A DNA stretch of 64,000 bases from Lichenostomus cassidix (GCA_008360975.2 CM039184.1:54092797-54156796), one strand, 5' to 3'. Shown: positions 49,522 to 62,314, counted from the stretch's first letter. The notes: generated by a model from the letters alone, not told the origin. Numbers and translations are program-made.

Positions 49522-52500
49522 AATGTACTTTTACTTCACAAATGTGTTTATGTGTTTGTGTCCTGTTGAAGTCAATGGGTTAGGAATGCTTTTTTAAGTA
49601 TAAGCATGTGCCTGCTTGATTTTAAATCTGGCAGTACACTGGATGAATGCAACCAAGTTGTAAATTTCTTTTCCTTGACCTGCATTTTTGATATCCAACT
49701 TGAAAACAATGTGGCCTGATTTTCAAGGATTTTCAAACTGAGCAAATTCAAGTCAGAATAGTACTTTGTAGTTCTAAGGGGTGCTTTGTTTTCCAGCTTT
49801 CCAGTGAAGCCTTACACACCTTTGCCAGAGAGGCATAGGAGGAATTGATTGTATTATATTTGTCATAAACTCTGGGATACACAGATAAAAGGAACTTCAT
49901 AAGTATAATGACATTTTATTGATGACTGCTCTGAGCTGAAATTAATGCATCTTCTGTCTGCGAAGATGAAGCAATTTGAAAAGGAGAAAAGAACATATTT
50001 GGTGAGTAGCAGATCTGTTTAATATAAAAAACTTTATGAAAACACATGGTTAAGAGATGTGAAAGATGAGTTCTTGAGACCCTTCTGTTTATTTAAAATA
50101 TGTTTAAACTATTTTGAAAAGGATTTCTAAGTGATTTTTAGAAATATTTATAAAGGGTAGAAAAAATTGTTCAGTAAAATATAGGAAGATACAACTAAGT
50201 GTAACAGAGTGAAATTGTGCAGAGAAAAAAGTAATCTAGACAAGCAGAGGAAGTTTTTTAGTGATAAAATACACTAGATTGTTATAAAGTTTCCCAAGGA
50301 ACATAATAAAAGCCCCCATTATTGACTGTGCAGAAGAAGAATCTGTAAGTTGTGTGTCCCTGGCAAAGTCTAATTTAGCTAATAAAATGCTTTTTGAATC
50401 CCATTTTGAATTTTTTTGAATGAAGAAAATATTAGTGAAACCTCTGATTTGTCTGAGTTATCTCTGCACAAAAATGAAAAGGATGTTAAGAAATGAACAA
50501 GTAAGTACTGCATGTATTTTTTTGAGACTAATCTGTACTGTTCAGTTTGGAGCACTCTATCTGGGCAAAGAAGTATTTACAGAAATCGAAATCTTGCAGT
50601 GCATTGCTCCAGCAAATTGATGTGATTTGGCTTCTAACAGGTCAAAGCCATTGGATCACAGTGGAGGGTAAGATCTAACACAGGTCATAAAACATTTGCA
50701 TTAATGGGGAATTTATGAGTTCTTTCATCAGTAAATAATTTGAAAGATGCATAACCAAATACAATAAATAACTAAAGAACAGTTAACAGCCTGATATGTG
50801 AGCAATATTCTGCTCCTCATGGAATCGGACAGCTTTGGGAATCAAAGATCAGGATTAAATTAGGGCATATTTCTATCCAAAGCACTGAACATACTTCAAA
50901 CCACACTTATTTTGTTTTATGTGTTCACTTTTCTGGGGAATGTAGCCAAGGCCTTCAACCTCTCTGGCGCAAATTACAAGTTTTAAATAAATAATTGGCA
51001 ACTAAGTCTGCATGCACTGAACAAGATTGTACCTCTGCCTTCAAGAGTACAATGAACATGTCTTTATTGTAATTCCCAGCACATGGGAATCATGGGCTGT
51101 TTTCCCTCTTCTGATTTGAAAAGAATAGAGAGGCAGTACACAGCTAGAAAATACTGGTGCTAGGAGTCCTTGCAGCGTCCAAAGGACTCGATAAAGTACT
51201 TTATAGCATCATTTGTATTATACATCTTCACAGAAAAGACTTAACTAATCTTGGGGAGCATATTTAAAAAAGCCACAAGGTCCAAAGTATAAAGTACACT
51301 TCAAGTGTATCAATATCACAACTATATATGGTGTCAGTGTCAGAGTTTACTTACAGCTAAATGGACCCAAAACAGGGGTTTTTCCCCTGTTGTTAGGGAA
51401 ATGCTTAGCTATCTAAAATATATTTACTGGCCAGAAACTAATTTATATTCTAAAGTGAATTTAAAAAAAACCACTTAAAAATATAATGTAAGATAAAAAC
51501 TGTGCTCAAATATGAAAATAAGTCCCTTATTTTCAATAATCTATTAAGTTCCAACAAGGTCTAACCAAACTCTTGGTACAAGATCAAAAAAGCAAATGGA
51601 TTATTTTATCTATATGAACAGAGTGGCAAAATCCAGAGCTCATCCAGAATATAATAACTATGTGTACAGTTATGTACAGTGTACACCTAACAAATTAATA
51701 ATAAAAAACTGTAATTTATCTAGAATTTTCTTCAAAAATTCATCCTAACTCTGCATGCAGCTGGAACAATTTTATTAAACCAAAAGTAGCAAGGGTTGCA
51801 TCATTAATTTACATGTGAACTTCCACCTTCAGCTAGCAGTAGAAATGCCAACTTAATCAGCAGCAGTTGCCTGTATGTGATATATGTGATGCCATCATTG
51901 AATCTGGCAAGCAATACTTAAGGAAACACATAATGGATTACTCTACTTCAGTCTAGTATTCATATACTGTAAACTGACCTCCCCTGCTCAGAGTGCAGAG
52001 GGTGAGCCCTGGCAGAGATTGACAATTGCCAAGGCTGTCAGTGGGGAGACATCCCAAGTCTGCATATCCATCACACAGCTGACCTCAGCACATGCATGGG
52101 AGACCCCAGGACAGAGAGACTCCCCCTGTCCCCAAGGACAGCAGAAGGTTTCTTGGGCTTCTCCTCAAATGGCTTTTAATTCAGATTTGACTGAATTAGG
52201 GAAGTTTCCCTACCCCTCTTCTTTAGCTATGAAAGACAACTTGTGCTCTGTCTCCATGACCATCTGGGTTCCCTTGGTAGCTGTTGGAGAAAGCTGGTAT
52301 CTGAGGCAGAGTCTGATCAAGTCCATTTTACTCTGTAAATGCATGAAAATTTACCTCTCTTGGACACCAGAAGCTGTCAGAAAACACACACACTCTTTAT
52401 TCACAGTAACAACTAGTGCAACCTGAACATCTTTCACTGTCAGCAAGAATGAACCTCACAGCCCACTTACTAGCACATTGCTTGGTACAATCTCAGTGAA

Positions 52501-53130
52501 AATCTCTAATTATCATGTACTAATTTACTGAAATGCAGTGTTTCAGACATTTAAACAAATAATTTTTCATTTTGTTGCAGCACCTGGATGTTTATATTTA
52601 GTGATCTCTTACAGGTGGTATTTCAGTTATTGCTTATTTAATGCCAAACCTGATACAAGTGTCCCATTTTTTCCTCTCATGTGTGCATATAAGTTCATCT
52701 CCACTGGTGTGGGAAGTCTATGGAAAGCCTGCTTGGATCTTTGCAGAGAAGAGTGCAATTTTCTGACCCAAGGTGTAAGAAATGATGTTATTTCCCCACC
52801 TTTCCTTTCCCATTATCTCTGTCCCTGTACACAGTGCAGATGATAATCCACTGCAATATATAAAAGTTGAAGTAATGTAAGAAGCAGAAGTTTTTCTCTC
52901 TCACACATCATGATCACTGTAGTGCAAGAAATTCAGGATGGACAACACAAGCCATTAAAAAATGTGAGACAACTCCCATATGTTATGAAATAGATGGAAT
53001 ATAAGGTACCTATATGTGTAATCATAAGTACATACAGCCACATTTTTAATTATAGAAAAGATATACATGCATACACATATAATTTTTAATATTCAATTTA
53101 ATTATTGTAATACTTTTGTTTTATACTTGT
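49522..53130. other. Unique non-coding sequence with small hairpins
   Basis: A hairpin AACAGGGG/CCCCTGTT with a T5 loop lies at 51371-51391, and a 15-base interrupted palindrome TACACTTCAAGTGTA at 51295-51309. The 135-codon open frame at 52019-52426 is the longest in the region but has no recognisable domain and no splice framework. Confidence 0.45.
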
Positions 53131-53204
53131 ACATGTATATATATATATATATATGTATGTATGCATTTATGTAGGTAGGTAGGTAGGTATGTATGTATGT
53201 ATAG
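53131..53204 (+). repeat. Compound microsatellite (TA)n-(GTAT)n-(GTAG)n-(GTAT)n
   Basis: A TA run (about 53136-53154) passes into GTAT units, then four GTAG units from 53171, then GTAT again to 53203. Related tetramers suggest stepwise point mutation and expansion. Confidence 0.95.
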
Positions 53205-55899
53205 AAGGTCCTTGATGTTTTTCTTTCTGTTTTTCAGTCTTTAGGCCACAGCTACCTACCACTACACTATGTAAGACTTTTAAACCTAAAATATATATTG
53301 AAGTGAATGATCACTAAATGGTTCACCATTTGCCAATGCTCTATTTTTTAATAGCTAAGAATAATGGAGGAAAGAGTGCTATGTGGAAGCTACAAGACGT
53401 CTATAGATTTTCAAGCTTCATGGAGTTTAAGGTGTTCTTTTTCCCCCATGTAGAAAAAACCAATCAAATAGAAAAAGTTAGAAAGCAAAATGCAAAACTC
53501 AAAAAATACCTACTTTATGACTATTATTTGTTTGACTCTGTCCTGTACCATGCTAGTATGGAAAAATAGTCCTTTCCCAGAGAGAAAATCCATTAATATT
53601 TGTGAAATGCTTAGATATTGTGATAAAAGGGATCCTGTTAGTACTTAGACAGATGTATCTGCAACATCTGGCAGTAGATTTCACAGCCCAGTCAGAGGTC
53701 TGGCCTTGATGACTCTGTTTAATTATCTCTTGGCTAAGGAATGCATGCCTTTCCCTCTTATCTCTCATAATCCTACCGAGATTCCGTCTGGGAAAAATAT
53801 TGGGTAAGTGAAAACTTAGCCCAGGGAGTTGATGAGATGAGGTAAATCTCAAGCTGCCATGTTCATGAATACTCAAAGTTTTAGCACATTTTTACAAGCT
53901 TTGGCAGAAGGACATCATTAACATTTCAGAAGTTCTCCTGATCTTTCTTTATTGCTCTTTGGTCAGTGTCCCTGTAGTTTTCCAGAGTAGCATTTTTTTA
54001 TTACTGGAAGGAAAATAATACCTCTTGCTGGTAGAACACCTTTTTCTTAATGAGTTGCAAAATAAAGTGGAATTTAATTGTATAGGCAGCCTTAAACTTG
54101 GACATTGAAGTAGTACAACAATCAGTCCTAGTCGGTGTTCAGCTCTCTTGAGCATTACCTTTATCATATTTATAAATGTTCTGCTTTACTAATAGAGCAT
54201 TTGTTTCTATCAACTGTAGGTAGTATATTATACCTTAGGTAAATCTATGAAGGAGTAACATTTAGGTTCTGACACATGGGAGTCCTGAAGGAAGTTAATT
54301 ACCATGACTGATTTCTTTGTAATTTCTACCAGTTTGGTAATTCTGTCTAGAATGTTACTTTTTACAGTTGAGCAAATATCTCTCAAGAAACTCTCACTTA
54401 ATCCAACCTGTGCATTTGATTCCACTGAGAAGCATCTGAACTACAGGAAGATATTCCGCAAAATACTGTTATACTAGATAGAACACATTTTTAAACCAAA
54501 AGGGAAGTAAATTTTGGCCCTTAATCTACATATTTGATCTAAGCAATGTTTTATAGAAAGAATTTTCTAGTGTGGGTATGTTTTTCGTCAGTCATCCTCT
54601 CTGATTTCCTACAGTTTCCTTTGAGCACCTGGTACTTTTTTCTCGCCATAAAAATTTTTGAATGGAAAAGTATCTGGTTGAATTTTTGTTCAAAACCATG
54701 AAGACTGAATTTGGTCACTGCTTTTGGTAAATGGCACTTTGCATTTTCATGGCAAATGATCTTATCCCAAATGACTGGCTTGACCAAGGACACTGGCTTG
54801 ATTAATTTTTTGTAATACAATATTGACAGTTTAAAAATAATAATAATGCTTACCTAAATGTGTGCGGAATTTATGCACAGAATTTCAAACAGTTAGAGAA
54901 AAGTCTCTTGTAAAATATACAGTATTTTAAAGAAGTTGCCTAAAATTGCATAGCTGGAGAAAGGACAACGTGGTTTTGGCTAAATGAAACAAGATGGAAT
55001 CATTGTTAATCAGAGCAATAATTACTCCCTAAACACAGTGGATTTCCCTAAAGGAAAATAGAGTCTTGTCTATTCCTCTGTAAAGACGAACCTTCCTTTG
55101 CTGCTGGAGGCTAAATGTCTTAAATATTAAGTCACAAAAAATTAGTCTTACAATGGCTGAGGTCTTGATGTGAATGAATCCAAAATCTGTAGATATCTGA
55201 GACCAGCCACATTACCCTTGCTATTTAGAGTTCTTTCCTGGTTTTCTATGGGTCATTAGCAGAAGTTTACCCCACAAATAAAGTTATTGAGAGATCAGTA
55301 CGGAGTAGAGGGTTACATTCCTCTCTGGTATGACTCAAAACTCTTGTCATTTTGCATCCTTTTACACCGGCCAGCACTTTTAAAATGCGCAGCATCATCA
55401 GAAGCTGGTGTATGTATAATTCAGGAGATAAAACCAGGATTCTCTTTAGACTGAAAAGACCCTATTTTAACTTGATGTGGGCTGCTGCCTATGGTTTCAT
55501 GCCATACATTTTGCACTTGAAGAACCACCCGTGTCAAAGAGCTTCCCCTCTTGCAAAGCACCATCAGAACACTAGCAAAAAATCAAGCCCTTAAGGCCTA
55601 ATGCCTACAGAAGGAAAAACTTCTTAATGATCTGCTAGATCAGTGACTGAAGATATCACATAATGGCTCTTTTACTCTATGGTTTCAGTGAAGGCACAGG
55701 AGATCATATACCATAGTAAATCAAATCTGGAAATATTTAAATACTGTTTAGTTCATAGATCAGTGATCTGGTAAACTGTAATGGAACTTTTTCAACCATG
55801 ATAAGCTAATGGAAAAAATGAAAGTTAAGTTGTGTTCATCTATGACAAAGCAAGAAACACAGTGAAGCTGCAATGGTCTACTGTGTTAAAGTCTGTGTG
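53205..55899. other. Unique AT-rich non-coding sequence
   Basis: No recognisable repeat or gene. Open frames (53318-53569, 53553-53876, 54551-54820, 55352-55594) lack domains. Confidence 0.5.
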
Positions 55900-55970
55900 A
55901 AGCATTTTTAATTAACAATTCATCTGCTCATTAGTCAGGATTAATGCAGAAGGATCTATTAAGATCTACT
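55900..55970. promoter_or_regulatory. Candidate regulatory patch with homeodomain cores
   Basis: TTTTTAATTAACAATTC, TGCTCATTAG and CAGGATTAATGCAG place TAATTA, CATTAG and GGATTA (Otx/Pitx-type) cores within about 50 bases. Texture only; conservation not tested. Confidence 0.22.
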
Positions 55971-56354
55971 GTCTCAAAGAGTATGTCATGCCAAGAGTCT
56001 GTAAAACCTCAAGATATATTACCCAGTCACAGTACCACATTATAGACTGACAGAAAAATTGCATACTTAAAAAATAAAGTTGGCTCTGAGTAATGCTTGT
56101 GCAAGCAAATACCTTAAATCTTTTTTAAACTGCTATTTTTCTCAGTCCTGTAATTAATCAGAGGAGCATAATATAAGATCTTTTTTCAATTCGCTTAACA
56201 CAATCATGTTTATCAGTTTCTGTAGGATCATTTAAGAAATCCCAGTTATGTCATCATGAAAAATAACTTTATCATATTTTGTCCTCATAATCCTGAGAAC
56301 TTCTAAAGTCAAATTATTGAGGGAGCTGAGGTTTTTGATACAAACCCTGGGAGC
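55971..56354. other. Unique AT-rich sequence
   Basis: Nothing recognised. Confidence 0.5.
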
Positions 56355-56500
56355 TTGTGCTATTCAGGCTTAAGAAGAGAAGGGAAGACCTTACTGTTGG
56401 CCTTAGACACCTTGCAGAGAAGATGGAACCAGGATTTTCTTATAGGTGTGCCATGGCACAAGAGGAAATAGACACAGATTTCAGAACAAGTCCTTTTTAA
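56355..56500 (+). mobile_element. Old CR1 LINE fragment (ORF2 C-terminus)
   Basis: The plus strand encodes LVLFRLKKRREDLTVGLRHL, matching the conserved C-terminal CR1 ORF2 motif of the form LGLFSLEKRR..GDL...L. Weaker similarity to the following 3' region continues (GCACAAGAGGAAATAGACAC). Both ends are lost, and divergence suggests an older insertion than the other copies. Confidence 0.65.
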
Positions 56501-57809
56501 GGGGGCAATTATCAGGAGGCATTTAAGCTAATTTCTGCACTCTTTTTGGGAAAAAAAAGTAGGAACAAGATATGAAAGGAGAAAAAGTTATCTCATTTCA
56601 GTTTGTTATCTGTCCAGATTTACCAGCCATTACTGATATAGTTACAAACTTTGAATATTCTACCCAATATCCTGCTGAATCATGCAGAATACCTATGGCA
56701 ATAAAGATATGTCATTACATATTTACAAATGTTCTGGCTATATTTGGAAATGATATCTAGGTAAATAGCATTTAAGGCGTGTGATGAATTACAGACTTGA
56801 TAAGCTATTTTGCACCTTTGAACATTATAAAACATGTTCTACTTTTCTCACACTTTTGAATGGCCTTACTTGCCATATTGGGAAGTAGAAAGTGCTTCTG
56901 TTTTCTTTTTTTCCCAGAAGGACACACACGAGCTTTCTCTTTCAGATCTCACTTTATAATCCTTCTTAAATTGAATATTTTCTCACATTTAAATAAAGCT
57001 CGCTAAATCTGATAACTGATACTAGTTCAAAGTGAGGAAATCAGCTAAGAATAACTGAAAATAATTACTGAAAAAGCAAGAAAAAAAATCAATATCATGA
57101 CAAATCAGGCTGAAATTTCTCTGAAAAGCTCAACTGATCAAACATTGCAATCAATATTTAGATACTTTTCTTCCTCACACTGCAGAGATTTTTATAAAAC
57201 ATGCCACAATTATGACACACCCTTGATCTTGGCCTCACCTGCAGCCCTCTGAGTACATATTTCTTCAAATTTATATAGATTGAATGAAATCAGCAGGCTT
57301 TCTAGGAGCACAGCTAATGAATGCTGGTGCAAGAATTGAGCCTAAAGCTTGCTATTTGCGTTGTCCAGTGAGGCGCATGACAAAAAAAAGTCTTCACACC
57401 TCTTCATTGTCCAGAGATGGTGCAACCCCAAATCCGGCAAGGTGTTCCCTCTGAAATGATCCATGTTTTTCTGACTGCTGAGATCAGTAGTTACTGGGGT
57501 GGGTTGAACATAGCTGTACTCAGTGTTTCAGGGGAAGCACACATGCATTTTCAAAGCAATTAAGCATAGTGGGCAAGACTTTACAGGTCAAAGATCTTAT
57601 TATTAGCTAAATAATTTGTATTTGACAATTTAAAATAGCTACATTATAGTGTAACTCTTTTACAAATCATATGAACTCTGCTTTTAACATTTTAGCCAAA
57701 TATGACAAGCTTTAGAACATCATAAGGTAGTTGTAATCCCATTATCATGCTTTAACTCTTGTTTTCTCAGACATGCTGCCCAATCCTTGATAAGTTTGCT
57801 CTACACCCC
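56501..57809. other. Unique non-coding sequence
   Basis: No repeat or gene recognised. A 62-codon open frame at 56572-56760 has no domain. Confidence 0.5.
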
Positions 57810-58340
57810 GTGTTCTCTGCACTGGCAAGGCTGCACCTCAAGTCCTGTGTCCAGTTTTGGGCCCTTCACTTCAAGAAAGACACTGAGGTGCTGGAGCACG
57901 TCCAGAGAAGAGCAATGAAGTTGGTGAAGGCTCTAAAGGCTAAATCCTATGAGAAGAGAGTGAAGGAGCTGGGGTTGTTTAGAAAAGGAGGCTCAGGGGG
58001 ACTTTATCACTCTCTACAACTGCCTGAAAGGAGGCTGTAACAAGGTGGGTGTTGACCTCTTCTCTGAGGCAATTAGTGACAGGATGAGAGCACATAGCCT
58101 CATGCTAAACCAGGAGTAGTTTAAGTTGGGCATCAGAAGAAATTTCTTCATGGAAAAGGCTGTTAAATATTGGAATGGATTGTCCAGGGAGGTGGTGAAA
58201 CCACCACCCTTGGAGGTGTTTGAGAAACAACTGGACTTGGCACTTACAGCCATGGTTCAGTTAGCAAGGTGGTGATCAGTCAAAGCTTAGATTTGATGAT
58301 CTCAGAGGCCTTTTCCAACCCAAATGATCCTGTGATTTCA
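57810..58340 (+). mobile_element. CR1 LINE 3' fragment with ORF2 C-terminus and 3' UTR
   Basis: A 5'-truncated CR1 keeps the last part of ORF2. [28 protein letters not shown] and [11 protein letters not shown] are readable from about 57850 to 57985. They match the well-conserved terminal block of avian CR1 (reverse transcriptase C-terminal region). A frameshift occurs near 57990 and a stop at 58038-58040. The complete 3' UTR follows (GGTGGGTGTTGACCTCTTCT, GGGAGGTGGTGAAACCACCA, GATGATCTCAGAGGCC), ending at ATGATCCTGTGATTTCA. The open frame listed over this DNA is therefore transposon remnant, not a host gene. Confidence 0.93.
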
Positions 58341-58620
58341 CAGAGCCGCCCTTCTCCACCTTTAAACAGAGATGCTGGTAGTGCATTTCTCCCATTTGGT
58401 ATCCACCTTGTTTTGATTAAATAATACCCAGGAAGACAAGAAGTGCCTTTTAACACGTTTGTTTGGCACTGAGATTGATGGTGTGTGGGCCTTTCTCAAA
58501 TGTTAATAGGATGTAACTTCAGGAGCCTGGGTCACAGTTAAGACCAAATGACAGAGTGGAGACTACATGGACTCAGAGACCAAAGCACTTCAATGACAGA
58601 TAAAGGTAATCAGTCTCTTA
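58341..58620. other. Unique spacer between CR1 copies
   Basis: 280 bases with no recognisable element separate two CR1 insertions of opposite orientation. Confidence 0.5.
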
Positions 58621-58850
58621 TCATAGATTCATAGACTCATAGAATAGTTTGGTGGGAAGTGACCTTAAAGATCATCTTGTTTCACCCCCTGCCATGGACA
58701 GGGACACCTCCCAGCAGACAAGGCTGTTCTAAGGCCTCTTCAACCTTGTCTTGAACTCTTTCAGGGATGGAGAAGAGTATGCTACAACTTCTCTGGGCAA
58801 CCTGTATCAGCATCTCATCACCCTCACTTGTGAGACCTTTCTTCTCACAG
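58621..58850 (-). mobile_element. CR1 LINE 3' UTR fragment (first of two abutting copies)
   Basis: The plus strand starts with three TCATAGAT/C/A-type octamers (58621-58644), the CR1 3' tail read in reverse. The inverse 3' UTR follows: AGTGACCTTAAAGATCATCT, CCCCCTGCCATGGACAGGGA, CAACTTCTCTGGGCAACCTG. It stops at about 58850, directly against the next CR1 tail. Confidence 0.92.
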
Positions 58851-58851
58851 A

Positions 58852-59225
58852 GAACCATAGAATAGCCCAGGTTGAAAAGGAGCTCAAGGGATCATCCTTC
58901 TGTGGGAAAGGTAGCCTAGATTACAATTACATCTTGAAGCCTTCAAGAACTCTGGGGAGGCTGTACCAGTGAATAACTGTTCTTACCATAAAAATTCCTT
59001 TCTTTTGCCAACATGAAACCTCTTCTGGTGCAATTTGTACCCACTGCCTCTTGTTTCCTCCACTTGGTTCCCTGGGAAAAGAGGGCCTCTGTCCTCCTTT
59101 TAGCTGCCTTGAACTGCATGAATACTATGATGATCCCTCTCTTTTACAGAGAGAAAGGACCGTTCTCCTTCAGTGTTTTCTCTTGGGGCAAGGTCTCCAG
59201 TCCTTTGACCATCTTCCTCTGGGGC
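58852..59225 (-). mobile_element. CR1 LINE 3' fragment (second, more diverged copy)
   Basis: A second CR1 3' end, also minus strand, begins at AGAACCATAGAATAGCCCAG. Recognisable 3' UTR and ORF2-end sequence continues: AACCTCTTCTGGTGCAATTT, CCCACTGCCTCTTGTTTCC and GGGCAAGGTCTCCAGTCCTT. It is more diverged than its neighbour and differs in subfamily-type sequence. Overlapping open frames at 59013-59444 in four frames are shadows of this element and its flank. Confidence 0.85.
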
Positions 59226-60399
59226 AAAGCCATGGAGGGCAGTGTAGAGGCTGGGACCACATGGTGGGTGCTTCCAGGGCCAAGCTGGGGTATCCCCAAG
59301 CTCTCTGCATGCTGACAGACATTGGAGCAAGTAGAAAGCAGCCTGTTCTTGGTTGGCTTTTTTTGAGTTGCTGCCACACCTGACAGGTGACTGCTGTTGC
59401 TGCTTTTGCTTACCACATACCCCTCTTGAGGGTGCTGTCACCACTTTCCCAGTGTTTGGTGAGTTTTTTACATTTCAGGTACAATTCTGTGTCTGTAACT
59501 AAGCCGTGGCCTTGCCCTGTGGGATTAGCAGAAACTTATATGCCAACACTGAGGTCAACAGGCCTAATTTATGGCCACTGCTAGGCCCTGCTCCAAGATT
59601 CCCTCCATAATCTCACAGTCTCCTTCATGTTCAACCTGTTTCAGAATTTCTAATCCATTGTCTGCCAGAATAGGCAAAGACCTGGACACCTCAAGGAGAA
59701 ATGCCAAGGCAAAAGCTTGAGGAAACAGCCAAAGGCTAGCCAGGGAGCATCATGGTCAGAGGTGAAGCTGGAACCCTAATATCAGAGCCAATGACAGAAA
59801 AAGAAAAAAAATTATTTTCTCTAATGAAAGGCTGTAAAGTACTTTCCCAGCTCTTAGCTCAGTGAAGAGGAGGAGATAGTCCAAAAGGCAGGCAGAATGC
59901 TTCACATAAAACGCTCTCACTACTAAGGAAGGGAGAGGCGAGAGAAATTTTTTTGAAAGGAGAGGAAAAGCTAGACGTTTATTCTCTTCATCAAAGGGAA
60001 GGAAGAAGCAAATGAATCAGAAATCAAAGATTGAATATCATTGGTCTTGCTGACAAAGCAATCAGCAATCCCCTCACAGCAAGTATAGGGGTTTGTTGAA
60101 CAAAGCAAAGGAATTTGAAAGTCTTGAACAAAATAGCGTCTTTCCATTTATAAAATTAGACATAATTTTAGAACAGCATTTTGATTGAGGAGCTGTGAAG
60201 AATTTCTGCATTAAAAATATATAAATCCAAATTTTGTGATGTGCAATTAATAATGACTTTGTCCAAACCCTCTCCAGCCTCCTTTGTAATTTTCTTAAGA
60301 AAGCATTAAATGAGGGCATTTTCACTTTAGTAGAAAATCAATGACACTTCAATGAAGCATGCATTTCCAAAATATTATGCAATGGAGAGGCATACATTT
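59226..60399. other. Unique non-coding sequence
   Basis: Nothing recognised after the CR1 pair apart from short domain-free open frames and purine-rich sequence near 59930-60010. Confidence 0.45.
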
Positions 60400-60560
60400 C
60401 TGCAGCTCAGTCAAGAGGCCAGAACTGCCTAATAATGCCAATTTAACACTTGAAACTAGAAAATCACAATCAACAGCTTCAAAATTTATAGGTGTCGTTA
60501 TTAGTCCCCTGGAAGTCACGAACTAAACCCCTGGTGTTCCCCATTTCAAAATGAAAAATG
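60400..60560. promoter_or_regulatory. Candidate conserved non-coding element
   Basis: A non-repetitive, motif-dense block contains GCCTAATAATGCCAATTTAA, AATCACAATCAACAGC and GTCGTTATTAGTCCCC, with isolated CpGs retained. Enhancer-like texture only. Confidence 0.22.
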
Positions 60561-60653
60561 CAATGCTTAATCAATACAAAAAAAAAGCAGAATGATATTT
60601 AAGGTTTCTTTTTCTGGGATATTTTGTGAAAACAGGACTTCTTTTCCAGCAGA

Positions 60654-60676
60654 TTTTTTTTTTTTTTTTTTTTTTT
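60654..60676 (+). repeat. Poly-T tract (T23)
   Basis: Twenty-three uninterrupted thymines. Sequence to the right could in principle be a minus-strand retrocopy, but nothing recognisable is present. Confidence 0.95.
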
Positions 60677-61284
60677 GTATGGATGGGAGGAAAGCGAGCA
60701 AGAAGGCAATGAAGAGAAGCAAGGATCCAGAGGTTTATGTCTGACCATGCCTCTGGGTGACCATAGAACCACAGCCTGGCACTTCCACCTAGCACAAAAA
60801 TCCTGCTCCTGTTTCTATTTAGTCTGTACCAGACTGTAACCTCTCTGTATCTTAAGCATCTCTTTGTACCCTTAGGGATGGCTGAAATATGTTTCAGCTA
60901 AGGTCTTCACAATAATGACTTGGGGTATACCTGTAGTGAGCAAAAATACCCAAAAGGGAAAGCAAAGATAATAGAAATATCAGACTTAGCAACTGATGAA
61001 TACCTCATTCCATCAGAGGCAAGAGAGATACAGAAACGTCAGAAACAGAAGCCAGGAGTTTGTGTTCTGTGACACCACAAAATGAATACGCAAATCAGTT
61101 TCCATCAGTCCACTTCTCTTCCAGCTCTTCCTTGTTGACCACCAGCCCTGTCCTATGGAAGCATACGGAGGAATGTAATTCCTTTGCTTCCATGATGTGG
61201 CAGATTACCTAGGGGCTAAAGCCAGATTTCTGTTAAGCATCTCATATTCTCTCAGGCAGCATTAACATAATAACAGTAAAACTC
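60677..61284. other. Unique non-coding sequence
   Basis: Nothing recognised. Confidence 0.5.
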
Positions 61285-61326
61285 TGTATGTGTGTGAGTG
61301 TGTGTGTGTGTTTGTGTGTGCATGTG
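61285..61326 (+). repeat. Imperfect (TG)n microsatellite
   Basis: About 42 bases of TG units interrupted by single A, T and CA substitutions. Confidence 0.92.
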
Positions 61327-62286
61327 TTCATATTTAATATAAGAAACTCACATGAAAAAGGCCAAAAAGGGATCCCTAATGAGAAAGGATGTGCCTGCTT
61401 TTGGAGAAATTAACTGCTCCAGTGAATTGCAAAGATAAAGCAGAAGAAATTATCCAATAATTTGTCCCATGTAATTAGAGATGGCCTGATCTGCTAAATT
61501 CTTATCCAGATCCAAATTATAGGGGCATCTGGAACTGGGATTATAGTTTTGGCTCATAGACTCTTGTCAGGCTAGTATGAAGAGCAGGGAAAAGCCAGGG
61601 GACCCAGCCCCCTGCCACAGCATAGAGACCACTGTGAGTTTAAAGGTGAGTTACTCAAATCCTATGGAAAAAGATTAGGAGCCAATTATTATAAGTTGGT
61701 GCATCCTAAGTCAGATATTTTCGCTTTGGTCATAACACTGAGAACTATCCTGTGATACTAGTAATTAATTTCTTGCCTCCTTCAGTTGGAGAGTTGAGAC
61801 ACTCAGATTTTCAAAACTAATTTTTAACACATACTCCTGTAAAACTCTCATTTTTTCAAAAAATCAAACATTTCACTCCCAAACTTTGTATTTTAAACCG
61901 TTTCCTTGCCTATCAAAAATGGGTGGTGACATTCAGAGAAACTAAGAGAATTAGTGCAGCCATGGACAGTGCTTGAAGCTTTTTGTGAATACTCCTTACA
62001 CATTTAGCAGTCAAAGAACAGGACTATGGGAAATCACTGAAGACTACGGTATGGCATGTAAGTGTGTGGAAACGTTGCATGATAACTCAACAATGTATTT
62101 CAGGTCTAGAAGTCACTCTCTGTCTGACTTTGAGGGCCACATACTGACCCCACAGAGCAGAAGGCATATGGGAGCACACCACACCTCATTCACTAGCTCA
62201 GGTGCTCCATTTCAGAGGAAGCTGGAACTTGTACTCAGATCACTTACCACTGAGCTGTGATGATGTAGCCAAAGTAAACTGCAGTG
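61327..62286. other. Unique non-coding sequence
   Basis: Nothing recognised. The 95-codon open frame at 61973-62260 has no domain. Confidence 0.45.
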
Positions 62287-62314
62287 CAGGCTCAGCTGTT
62301 TATGACTGAGCCTG
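62287..62314. repeat. Hairpin with 9-bp perfect stem
   Basis: CAGGCTCAG (62287-62295) and CTGAGCCTG (62306-62314) are perfect complements around a 10-base loop. Function unknown. Confidence 0.8.

Noticed and set aside
52019..52426. 135-codon open frame
   Set aside because: No domain, no splice sites that fit and composition like neighbouring chance frames.
57759..58040. 93-codon open frame with clear protein homology
   Set aside because: Homology is to the C-terminus of CR1 ORF2; it is a broken transposon, not a host gene.
59013..59444. Stack of overlapping open frames on both strands
   Set aside because: Shadows of a minus-strand CR1 fragment and its flank.
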